Assembly (NCBI GenBank): GCA_903890885.1
Contig: CAITCX010000311.1
Location: 1 to 7,122 of the forward strand
DNA length: 7,122 nt
Direction: 5' to 3'
Origin: an uncultured Dehalococcoidia bacterium
GTDB taxonomy: Bacteria; Chloroflexota; Dehalococcoidia; Dehalococcoidales; UBA3254
Made by a program: the position numbers and the translations under genes. The notes below the pieces were generated by a model. The model was not told the DNA's origin, did no database searches, and was given only the letters and a program-made list of their open reading frames with translations. Below are positions 1 to 6,697 of the stretch, one piece after another. Positions within the stretch are counted from its first letter, which is position 1. Each line of letters starts with the position of its first letter.

Positions 1-2319
1 GATGCTGATATGATGCAACTGGTTTCTCCTCAAATCAAGGTCTACTATCCCCGGCCTGGCGGTTCTTTTTCTGACGCTATCCTTTATGACGCGGCTGCTG
101 TAAAGCAAAAATACGGCGTGGAACCGCTATTAATCGCCGATCTAAAAGCCCTGAAGGGCGATCCGTCTGATAATATTCCAGGAGTACCGGGAGTCGGGGA
201 TAAGACTGCCTTGAAACTGGTTGAGAAGTTCGGAGCGGTCGAGCAGATGCTGGCCCGGATAGAAGAGATAGAACCTGTCAAACTCAAAGAAAAGATCAGG
301 GAAAACGTCGAACGGGTTAAGCAGAGTAAAGTTCTGGCCACCATCGTCAAAGAGACTCCGGTCAACCTGGATTTGGAACAATGCAGTAAGATAAATCTTT
401 ACGATCGCAACCTTGTGACGGAGCTTTTCCGCAACCTGGGTTTTAATAGCCTCCTGGCAAAATTGCCAGTTTCCGAAATTGAGCCGCCCAAAATAAAATC
501 GCTGGCGACTGAAAATAACGCTGCGGAAAACATCTATAAAACGATCAACACTTCGGCTGAATTGGAAGTACTGGTAAAAAGACTGGCTGGAACTGGATCT
601 CTTGCGATCTCCATAGAGGGTTCCGACCTGAATCCTATGAATGCTCAGTTGGTGGGATTGGCCTTATCTCCGGCAGAAGGAGAAGCATATTATATTCCGC
701 TCTCCCAGTCTGGCTTCTTCAGCGACGGCCATCTCTCCCGAACTGAAGCTCTTAATATACTGAAACCCGTATTAGAAAATCCTGCTATCGCCACATGCAT
801 TCACAATAGTAAATATGCTGTGGTAATTCTGGCAGAAAACGGAATCGATATTCCCAATTTTGAGTTCGATACCATGTTGGCAGCCTATCTTCTGGGTGAT
901 AAGTCATTGGGACTTAAAGAATTGGTTTTCGGACGCACCGGCCTGGAGATAACACCTTCCCAGGATCTGACTGGTAAAGGAACTAAACAGATTTCACTTT
1001 TTCAGGTCGACATTTCGGAAGTGGCGGCTTTTGCCGGTGCCAATGCCGATATGACTGGCCGGCTGGCCAAATTACTCAAGACAGAACTGGCAGCCCAGCC
1101 GGAAATCCACAAGTTGTATGAAAAAGTTGAAGCCCCGCTGGTGCCGGTGTTAGCCTGCATGGAGCGCTGTGGAATCAGCCTTGATGTCAAACTTCTAAAC
1201 GACATGTCTCAGCGGCTGGGCGGCCAATTAGAGGCCCTGGGGAAAACCATCTTCAGTGATGCCGGGCATGAATTTAACATCAATTCACCTGCTCAGCTGG
1301 GTGGGGTGCTTTTCGATGAAATGCACCTGCCCGGTAAAAAGGTACATGGTAAGTATTCTACTGATGCGGCCGTGCTGGAAGACTTAAGGGCATATCCTAT
1401 CGTCAACCACATCCTGGAATACCGGCAGTTAATAAAATTAAAATCCACCTATATCGATGCACTTCCTGGATTGATAAATGCCCGTACCGGCCGCGTGCAC
1501 ACTAACTTCAATCAGACACGCACCACCACCGGCCGCCTTTCTTCCAGCGAACCCAATCTCCAAAATATTCCTATCAGGGGCGAATTGGGTAAAGAAATTC
1601 GCAGGGCTTTTATTGCTCCGCCAGGAAAAATCCTGCTGGCTGGAGATTATTCACAGATTGATTTGCGCGCCTTGGCTCATTTATCTCAGGATGAGAATTT
1701 GCTTACGGCTTTCCGGCAGGATAAGGATATTCATGCGGCAACCGCTGCTCAAATTTTCGGTGTAGATATCTCTCAGGTCGATCCTGACATGCGCCGTCTG
1801 GCCAAAACAGTCAATTTCGGTGTGATATACGGGATGAGCGAATTTGGTCTGGAGCAAGCCACCGACTTGTCCCGCCAGGATGCCGGTAAATTTATCACGG
1901 CCTATTTCGATCGTTACCCGGGGGTGGCCAACTACCTGGAGGCTACCCGTGAACAGGCACGGCGCACTGGCTATGTTCAGACCATTCTGGGAAGACGCCG
2001 TTATATACAGGAGATTCATTCACCCAACCGTATGATCCGCGAATCGGCTGAACGTATGGCTATTAATATGCCGGTGCAGGGTACATCTTCTGATATCATT
2101 AAGGTAGCGATGCTCGATTTACACCAGGAACTTCAGTCCCGCTCTCTGAAAAGCCGCATGCTGTTGCAGGTGCATGATGAACTGATTTTTGAAGTACCTC
2201 TGGATGAAATGGATATTATGACCAGGCTCGTGCCGGAAAAAATGTCCAAAGCCATTGAATTAAGCGTGCCGGTCAAAGTGGACATCAAGTCCGGTTTGAA
2301 CTGGGGCAGTATGGAGTAG
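1..2319 (+). CDS. polA: DNA polymerase I (5'-truncated by window edge)
   Basis: Family A polymerase for gap filling, primer removal and repair synthesis. The frame is open from base 1 and the first residues match the metal-binding GDxD stretch of the 5' nuclease near E. coli residue 138, so about 137 codons are missing and the ATG at 10 is internal. Codons 1 to about 150 complete the 5' nuclease, including the GDPSDNIPG helix-hairpin segment (nt 157-183). About nt 540-1080 is a 3'-5' exonuclease-like domain with a degenerate active site: Ser for D355, Ala for D424, Phe for Y497 and Asn for D501, with only E357 kept. The polymerase domain is intact: motif A DYSQIDLR (nt 1645-1668), motif B RRLAKTVNFGVIYGM (Phe at the E. 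coli F762 position), motif C VHDE (nt 2170-2181). Motif A has Asp where E. coli has E710. Stop TAG; mutM follows after five bases, so the two are probably cotranscribed. Confidence 0.97.
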   Translation, partial: DADMMQLVSPQIKVYYPRPGGSFSDAILYDAAAVKQKYGVEPLLIADLKALKGDPSDNIPGVPGVGDKTALKLVEKFGAVEQMLARIEEIEPVKLKEKIRENVERVKQSKVLATIVKETPVNLDLEQCSKINLYDRNLVTELFRNLGFNSLLAKLPVSEIEPPKIKSLATENNAAENIYKTINTSAELEVLVKRLAGTGSLAISIEGSDLNPMNAQLVGLALSPAEGEAYYIPLSQSGFFSDGHLSRTEALNILKPVLENPAIATCIHNSKYAVVILAENGIDIPNFEFDTMLAAYLLGDKSLGLKELVFGRTGLEITPSQDLTGKGTKQISLFQVDISEVAAFAGANADMTGRLAKLLKTELAAQPEIHKLYEKVEAPLVPVLACMERCGISLDVKLLNDMSQRLGGQLEALGKTIFSDAGHEFNINSPAQLGGVLFDEMHLPGKKVHGKYSTDAAVLEDLRAYPIVNHILEYRQLIKLKSTYIDALPGLINARTGRVHTNFNQTRTTTGRLSSSEPNLQNIPIRGELGKEIRRAFIAPPGKILLAGDYSQIDLRALAHLSQDENLLTAFRQDKDIHAATAAQIFGVDISQVDPDMRRLAKTVNFGVIYGMSEFGLEQATDLSRQDAGKFITAYFDRYPGVANYLEATREQARRTGYVQTILGRRRYIQEIHSPNRMIRESAERMAINMPVQGTSSDIIKVAMLDLHQELQSRSLKSRMLLQVHDELIFEVPLDEMDIMTRLVPEKMSKAIELSVPVKVDIKSGLNWGSME
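2313..2316 (+). promoter_or_regulatory. Ribosome binding site of mutM inside the end of polA
   Basis: GGAG lies in the last codons of polA, eight bases before the mutM ATG at 2325. The site is read through by ribosomes finishing polA, so the two genes are probably translationally coupled. It supports the ATG at 2325 as the start. Confidence 0.6.
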
Positions 2320-2324
2320 TCGGG

Positions 2325-3149
2325 ATGCCTGAATTACCTGAAGTAGAAACTACGGTAAATGACCTTAAACCGCAATTAACCGGTCTACGGATATCCTCAG
2401 TTGAAGTACTGGCACCCAGGACCATCGAGACACCTTCGGTTGAGGAATTCATCTGTTGCCTGACCGGCAGACGCATTGATAAAATATCCCGGCGGGGTAA
2501 ACACCTGGTTTTCTCTCTGGATAACAGCCAGATATTGATAGTCCATTTGAGGATGACAGGCTCTTTATTGATTAAGAAATCATCTGATTTACCCGAGAAA
2601 TTTGTAAGGGTCATCCTTAGATTTGAGAATGGCGCAGCCTTGCATTTCAGGGACGTTCGCCGCTTCGGGCGCATGTGGCTGGTAGATAACCAGGACGCAG
2701 TAGTGGGTGAATTGGGACCTGAACCGTTGAGTGATGAATTTACCCCTGCGGTGTTAGCGGCTATTTTGAAAGATCGACAAACTCCCATCAAAGGTTTGCT
2801 TCTGGACCAAAAACTGATTGCCGGAATAGGCAATATGTATGCAGACGAAGCTCTTCATCAAGCACGTCTGCATCCTCTTCGTCCGGCAAGCAGCCTCAAG
2901 ATTAAAGAGATAGCCGCCTTGCATGAAGCCATCCGGATTGTTTTGAATAAGGGCATTCGCAACAAAGGAGCCAGCACGGATACCTATTTCCGGCCTTCTG
3001 GCAGCAAAGGGGCAGCCCACCTTGAGTTTCAGGTGGCTCACCGAAAAGGTGAAGAATGTCCAGCTTGCCGGGGAATTATTGAAAGGATAACCGTTCAACA
3101 GCGCGGCACCTTCTACTGTCCGCTCTGCCAAAAACGGCCGACAGAATAG
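2325..3149 (+). CDS. mutM: Formamidopyrimidine-DNA glycosylase (Fpg/MutM)
   Basis: Bifunctional glycosylase/AP lyase that excises 8-oxoguanine and ring-opened purines and then nicks the strand by beta,delta-elimination. The 274-residue protein has the usual family length. It opens with MPELPEVET, giving the catalytic Pro2 (after Met removal) and Glu3. RRGKH supplies the conserved Lys59 (E. coli K57). HLRMTGS at 75-81 and RRFG at 112-115 are the lesion-probing Met and the Arg-Phe intercalating loop. LIAGIGNMYADEAL near 164-177 is the helix-two-turn-helix with Asn170. A C-terminal zinc finger has Cys245, Cys248, Cys265 and Cys268 (C-x2-C-x16-C-x2-C), followed by CQK. All key residues are present, so it should be active. 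It sits five bases after polA, which would fill the gap it creates. It is MutM rather than endonuclease VIII (Nei) because of the PELPEVE start and the MutM-type finger. Confidence 0.97.
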   Translation: MPELPEVETTVNDLKPQLTGLRISSVEVLAPRTIETPSVEEFICCLTGRRIDKISRRGKHLVFSLDNSQILIVHLRMTGSLLIKKSSDLPEKFVRVILRFENGAALHFRDVRRFGRMWLVDNQDAVVGELGPEPLSDEFTPAVLAAILKDRQTPIKGLLLDQKLIAGIGNMYADEALHQARLHPLRPASSLKIKEIAALHEAIRIVLNKGIRNKGASTDTYFRPSGSKGAAHLEFQVAHRKGEECPACRGIIERITVQQRGTFYCPLCQKRPTE

Positions 3150-3155
3150 ACCGAA

Positions 3156-4319
3156 TTATATTACATTTTCACTCTTGAGTTTCTCGATTTCCGCAGACGA
3201 CAGGCCGAGCAATTCCCTGTAGACATAGTCATTATCCTCGCCTTTCAAAGGGGCAGGTTTGCGGTAATCAACCGGGCAAGCCGAAAGCCGGATGGGCGAG
3301 GACTGGGCCTGTTCAAAGAAAAAACCGCGGGCTTTTAGCTGTGGGTCAGCAGCTATATCAGCCGCATTTTGTACAACCCCGGCCGCTATCCCGTACCTTT
3401 GCAAAATGGTCATAACCTCAAAGGCATCCTGTAACTGCGACCAGGACTGGATTTGGCTGTTTAGGGCTTCGCTGTTTTGTATTCGCGCGGTTCTTGAAGA
3501 AAATTCAGGCCGATCTGCCCAGTTTGGATTTCCCAATGCTTTTTTCAAACTTTCCCATTCTGCGTCGCTGTTGATAGTAATGGCTACCCAGCGGTCTTCA
3601 CTTCGACAGCGATAAATACCCTCAGGAGCCGGACGGCTGATTAAATCGATATTCGATTTACGTGTGTATTCCAGGATATTATCTGCCAATAACGTAGTCA
3701 TAGTCTCAGTAAGCGCCAGGTCGATATATTGGCCCTGGCCGGTTTTTTGCCTGTATTCCAGGGCGCCTAGGAGAGAAATTGCGGCATACAGACCTGCCAC
3801 GTGATCAGCGATAGCAAACCCCACCCCCAGCGGTGTTTGACCTGGATAGCCGGTAAGTGAAGTTAACCCGGCGGTGGCCTGCACAGTGGGACCAAAGCCG
3901 CTAAAATCCTGCCGGGGGCCACTGTGTCCGGCGGTCGACATTCGCAAATAAATAATATCCGGACGGATTTTCTGCAAAGCCGGATAATCCATGCCCCAGT
4001 TGTCCATTACCCTGGGCGAAAAATTTTCCACTACGGCATCACTGAGATCAATCAGCTTCCTGACGATTCTCTGTCCCTCGGCTTTTTCCAGATTCAGGGT
4101 TATCCCCAGTTTATTACGGTTCCAGGTGTTGTAATATCCGCGCGAAAAGGCATCGTCTTTTTCAGGCAACAGCGGTTGGATTTTGATTACTTCCGCCCCG
4201 AAATCCGCCAATATAAGGGTGGCATAAGGCCCGGCCAGCACCCAGCTGAAATCCAGAATCCGCAGGCCCTTAAGAACTGCTTCAGGAGGCATTTTCTGAT
4301 TATTATTTTGCTTCAACAT
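3156..4319 (-). CDS. Family III CoA-transferase (CaiB/BaiF family)
   Basis: Predicted cytosolic enzyme moving CoA between carboxylic acids through an aspartyl-CoA thioester intermediate; the substrate cannot be read from sequence. The 387 residues cover the family length (about 380-430). Seen: N-terminal GLRILDFSWVLAGPYAT (18-34), LADFGAEVIKIQ (37-48), NWGMDYPAL (107-115), IADHVAGLYAA (170-180) with Asp172 at the position of the catalytic Asp (formyl-CoA transferase D169), RQKTGQGQYIDLAL (190-203), and a C-terminal ELLGLSSAEIEKL (369-381). The first ATG (4319) follows an in-frame TAA nine bases upstream, so the ORF cannot start earlier. No convincing Shine-Dalgarno precedes it; Met10 at 4292 is an alternative, also without one. 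It is convergent with mutM and divergent from the moxR operon, so it is probably a single-gene unit. Known members include formyl-, carnitine-, benzylsuccinate- and bile-acid CoA-transferases; I would not choose among them. Confidence 0.92.
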   Translation of the reverse strand: MLKQNNNQKMPPEAVLKGLRILDFSWVLAGPYATLILADFGAEVIKIQPLLPEKDDAFSRGYYNTWNRNKLGITLNLEKAEGQRIVRKLIDLSDAVVENFSPRVMDNWGMDYPALQKIRPDIIYLRMSTAGHSGPRQDFSGFGPTVQATAGLTSLTGYPGQTPLGVGFAIADHVAGLYAAISLLGALEYRQKTGQGQYIDLALTETMTTLLADNILEYTRKSNIDLISRPAPEGIYRCRSEDRWVAITINSDAEWESLKKALGNPNWADRPEFSSRTARIQNSEALNSQIQSWSQLQDAFEVMTILQRYGIAAGVVQNAADIAADPQLKARGFFFEQAQSSPIRLSACPVDYRKPAPLKGEDNDYVYRELLGLSSAEIEKLKSENVI

Positions 4320-4327
4320 ATACCCCG

Positions 4328-4333
4328 ATTATA
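4328..4333 (-). promoter_or_regulatory. Possible -10 box for the CoA-transferase
   Basis: The minus strand reads TATAAT, a perfect -10 hexamer, ending eight bases before the ATG at 4319. If used, transcription would begin at or within a couple of bases of the start codon, giving a nearly leaderless mRNA, which fits the lack of a Shine-Dalgarno site. No good -35 sits 16-18 bases upstream (ATCAAT or similar), so the call is tentative. Confidence 0.35.
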
Positions 4334-4393
4334 CCCTATTCGTCCTTCCTATTGATAAAATAATATTCTGTCTCTAGCAGCGACATGCCTGAA

Positions 4394-4421
4394 TTGGCTT
4401 GCCTCGGATTAATGCTATAAT
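4394..4421 (+). promoter_or_regulatory. Promoter of the moxR-DUF58 operon (extended -10)
   Basis: TTGGCT at 4394-4399 matches four of six -35 consensus bases. It is followed after 16 bases by a perfect TATAAT at 4416-4421. TGC immediately before the hexamer gives the TGnTATAAT extended -10 form. Transcription would start near 4428, leaving a leader of about 45 bases before the ATG at 4473. This is the clearest sigma-70-type promoter in the window. Confidence 0.7.
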
Positions 4422-4461
4422 AATGCAAGTTATTTATATGCAACTAATCGTAGATAAGAAT

Positions 4462-4467
4462 GGGAGG
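4462..4467 (+). promoter_or_regulatory. Ribosome binding site of moxR
   Basis: GGGAGG is a strong Shine-Dalgarno site five bases before the ATG at 4473. It is only two bases from the in-frame TTG at 4470, so it favours ATG 4473 as the true start over the longer frame. Confidence 0.8.
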
Positions 4468-4472
4468 CGTTG

Positions 4473-5447
4473 ATGGCCGAATTTGAAATCAAACGCGTCG
4501 CTGAGGCTGCTGGTATTATCCGTTCTAATATTGAACGCATCATTGTCGGTAAAAGCGCGGTAATTGAATTAGTATTAGTGGCTGTTTTGTGTGAAGGGCA
4601 TGTCTTACTGGAAGATGTTCCGGGAATCGGCAAAACGATGCTGGCCAGGGCAGTGGCACGCTCTCTGAAATGCCAGTTCAACCGTATCCAGTGCACACCC
4701 GACTTGCTGCCTTCTGATATCACCGGAACCTATGTTTTTAATCAGAAAAACAGTGATTTTGAGTTCAGACCGGGGCCTGTTTTCGCTCAAATCGTCTTAG
4801 CCGATGAGATCAACCGTGCCACGCCTCGCAGTCAATCCTCTCTGCTTGAAGCAATGGAGGAGAGACAGGTCACACTTGAAGGTCAGACTCGTCTTTTGCC
4901 GCGGCCTTTTTTGGTGCTGGCCACTCAGAATCCGATAGAATTGGAGGGCACCTTTCCGCTGCCGGAAGCTCAACTCGACCGTTTTTTAATGAAGATTAAA
5001 ATTGGGTACACTTCAGAAAGTGAAGATGAAATTATTTTAGACCGTTATATAGACCACAATCCAATTGAGGACTTGAATCCGGTAATCTCGGCAGAAGATG
5101 TTATTCAGCTGCAAAAGGCCTGCCGGAAAGTCCGCATCTCACCAGATGTTCGTCAGTATATTATAAGGCTGGTCAGAGCCACCCGCGCTCAACCGCATGT
5201 TGAACTTGGCGCCAGTCCCCGCGCCATGATCGGTCTTTCCCGTACTTCTCAATCGCTGGCCGCTATACGCGGGCGGGATTTTGTAATACCGGACGATGTT
5301 AAATATTTAGCGCCTTTTGTCTTGTCCCACCGTATTATCCCGGAGGCCACGGTCTCTCTGAAAGGCCGCAGTGGCGAAATGATAGTTAGAGAAGTGCTGG
5401 AGAGTGTGGCCGCTCCAGTCGAGATAGAACCCGATATGATGAAGTAA
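4473..5447 (+). CDS. MoxR-family AAA+ ATPase
   Basis: Cytosolic chaperone-like ATPase of the MoxR group, thought to remodel or activate envelope-associated partner proteins. The 324-residue protein is of normal length. Seen: Walker A DVPGIGKT (48-55), Walker B IVLADEIN (107-114) with Asp111-Glu112, sensor 1 ATQNP (150-154, Asn153), likely arginine finger in AQLDRF (Arg170), and sensor 2 GASPRA (246-251, Arg250) leading into the helical lid domain. All nucleotide-handling residues are present, so ATP hydrolysis is expected. ATG 4473 is chosen over TTG 4470 from ribosome-binding-site spacing. It is first in an operon with a DUF58 gene 14 bases downstream, the classic MoxR partner order. The family extends beyond methanol dehydrogenase maturation, so no specific symbol is given. 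Confidence 0.96.
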   Translation: MAEFEIKRVAEAAGIIRSNIERIIVGKSAVIELVLVAVLCEGHVLLEDVPGIGKTMLARAVARSLKCQFNRIQCTPDLLPSDITGTYVFNQKNSDFEFRPGPVFAQIVLADEINRATPRSQSSLLEAMEERQVTLEGQTRLLPRPFLVLATQNPIELEGTFPLPEAQLDRFLMKIKIGYTSESEDEIILDRYIDHNPIEDLNPVISAEDVIQLQKACRKVRISPDVRQYIIRLVRATRAQPHVELGASPRAMIGLSRTSQSLAAIRGRDFVIPDDVKYLAPFVLSHRIIPEATVSLKGRSGEMIVREVLESVAAPVEIEPDMMK

Positions 5448-5449
5448 AT

Positions 5450-5454
5450 AGGAG
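5450..5454 (+). promoter_or_regulatory. Ribosome binding site of the DUF58 gene
   Basis: AGGAG lies seven bases before a TTG at 5462. An in-frame TAG directly precedes that TTG (5459-5461), so no earlier start is possible. A later ATG would cut into the first membrane helix. Together these fix TTG as the start codon. Confidence 0.75.
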
Positions 5455-5461
5455 AGTTTAG

Positions 5462-6697
5462 TTGCTCGGCAAGGCCTGGATACTGATCTCATTTTTCCTC
5501 TTTATAATGGCTGTCGCTTTGAAACAACCGGCCTTGCTGGTGGTAGCTCTGCTTTTTTTTCTAGCTTCCGGCCTGGCCAGATTATGGTCAGCTAACGCCT
5601 ATAAACGGCTGGAGTACCACCTCGAAACCAGCGAACGGCGGGTCTTTTTCGGCGAACAAATCAAACTTGAGGTCAGCCTGTCCAACGGCAAGTCCTTGCC
5701 TTTGCCCTGGGTCCATCTTGAGATTGAAATCCCCGCAGAAGTTAACCTCCTGAAAGGCCAGACTCAGAAATGTATTAAACCCGGCCGGGAAACACTTTCC
5801 GGTTTTTTTTCACTCGGCTGGTACCACCGGATGAAACGGTACTATCCAGTGAGATGTGGAAGGCGCGGACTCTATTTTTTCGGTCCGGCCAGGATAAATA
5901 CCGGTGACCCCTTCGGTTTTTTCAGCAACTCCGCCGAATACAAAGAGGAAGTACCGCTGCTGGTTTTCCCGCGCATATTGTCCCTGCAGGAATTGGGTAT
6001 CCCTTCCCGTCAACCCTTCGGAGACATCCGCATCAGGAGACATTTATTCGAGGACCCCATTCAGATGATGACCATTCGCGCTTACGTCCCCGGCGATCCC
6101 ATGAAGCGCATCCACTGGAAAGCCACCGCCAGGCTGCAGAAACTCCAGAGCCGGGTTTTCGATCATACCACCAGCATGGATATGGCCCTCTTTCTGGATT
6201 CCCGTACCGTTTCTTATCAGTACTACTGGTTTACCCTGGTCTCCGACCTTTTAGAAACGGCGGTTTTAACCGCTACGGGGATCGCTGACCATTCACTGCG
6301 CAACGGATACAGGGTTGGAGTCTATGTCAACGAATACTACTGGAACACCAACCGCTTGTTGAAGCTGCCGCCGTCGGACCATCAGGACCAGATGAAGGGC
6401 ATTCTGGAAGCCATGGCCCAGATTCGGGGTCTGCCGGTCATGACCATAGACCGTTTGATCAGCCAGGAAGCCCGCCAAATTTCATGGGAAACCACGCTGG
6501 TTCTGATCACAGCAGTGTTAACAGATGAAACCGCAGCGGTACTGGAACATTTTCGTAAAGCCGGGCGTCGTGTTGCCCTGGTACTGATCGGAGAGGAGTC
6601 TGCCGCAGCACATTTGGAAGGTTTAACCATTTACAGAGTATCTGAAGAAGTCTACAAAAAGCAGGAAGCCGAATTCGGCCTGGAGCAAATCAGATAA
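5462..6697 (+). CDS. DUF58 domain membrane-anchored protein
   Basis: The 411-residue protein probably works with the upstream MoxR ATPase at the cytoplasmic membrane; the family has no firm biochemical role. Two hydrophobic stretches (about 5-20 and 23-40) form an N-terminal hairpin anchor. Residues about 50-170 look beta-rich (for example FFGEQIKLEVSLSN at 62-75), as in the Ig-like part of such proteins. The DUF58 signature is clear: RAYVPGDPMKRIHWKATAR at 206-224. After it comes a von Willebrand A-like fold starting at MALFLDSRT (241-249), but the strand ends in DSRTVS rather than the metal-binding DxSxS, so a working MIDAS is not evident. LVLITAVLTDE (346-356) and RRVALVLIGE (369-378) are further strands. 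It begins with TTG 14 bases after moxR, and its stop overlaps the next start (TAATG). Confidence 0.9.
   Translation: MLGKAWILISFFLFIMAVALKQPALLVVALLFFLASGLARLWSANAYKRLEYHLETSERRVFFGEQIKLEVSLSNGKSLPLPWVHLEIEIPAEVNLLKGQTQKCIKPGRETLSGFFSLGWYHRMKRYYPVRCGRRGLYFFGPARINTGDPFGFFSNSAEYKEEVPLLVFPRILSLQELGIPSRQPFGDIRIRRHLFEDPIQMMTIRAYVPGDPMKRIHWKATARLQKLQSRVFDHTTSMDMALFLDSRTVSYQYYWFTLVSDLLETAVLTATGIADHSLRNGYRVGVYVNEYYWNTNRLLKLPPSDHQDQMKGILEAMAQIRGLPVMTIDRLISQEARQISWETTLVLITAVLTDETAAVLEHFRKAGRRVALVLIGEESAAAHLEGLTIYRVSEEVYKKQEAEFGLEQIR

Larger units (their letters stand above)
4320..4472. other. Divergent AT-rich intergenic region
   Basis: These 153 bases lie between the minus-strand CoA-transferase and the plus-strand moxR operon. 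The region holds the promoter elements listed separately, a 7-base direct repeat (TATACCC at 4319-4325 and 4330-4336), and an 11-codon open frame (4438-4473) overlapping the moxR start. I see no RNA gene, riboswitch-like fold or terminator hairpin in it. Confidence 0.7.

Noticed and set aside
10..12. ATG at position 10 as the polA start
   Set aside because: The frame is open to base 1 and the first codons already match the conserved interior of the 5' nuclease, so the true start is upstream of the window.
2285..2833. 182-codon open frame on the minus strand across the start of mutM
   Set aside because: It lies opposite a clearly functional mutM with all catalytic residues, has no recognisable domain, and is low-complexity Ser/Arg/Thr-rich as expected of an antisense shadow.
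3116..3144. Imperfect hairpin (CTGTC/GACAG plus inner GC/GC) at the end of mutM, considered as a terminator
   Set aside because: The stem has a mismatch and a large loop, it lies in the zinc-finger coding sequence, and no T run follows on either strand.
3924..4355. 143-codon + strand open frame opposite the CoA-transferase
   Set aside because: It is antisense to a conserved family III CoA-transferase. It has no recognisable motif and ends in the intergenic region without partners.
3140..4372. Nine-base inverted repeat GACAGAATA (3140-3148) and TATTCTGTC (4364-4372) flanking the CoA-transferase
   Set aside because: It is too short for insertion-sequence ends and there is no transposase or target duplication. 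The left copy includes the mutM stop codon, and a match of this size is expected by chance among all pairs in a window this long.
4385..4395. ATGCCTGAATT upstream of moxR, identical to the first 11 bases of mutM (2325-2335)
   Set aside because: The match ends after 11 bases and the following codons do not encode a MutM-like sequence, so it is not a remnant gene start.
4423..4445. ATGCAA direct repeat and AGTT/AACT inverted repeat in the moxR leader
   Set aside because: The repeat units are only four to six bases in AT-rich sequence, too weak to support an operator or attenuator.
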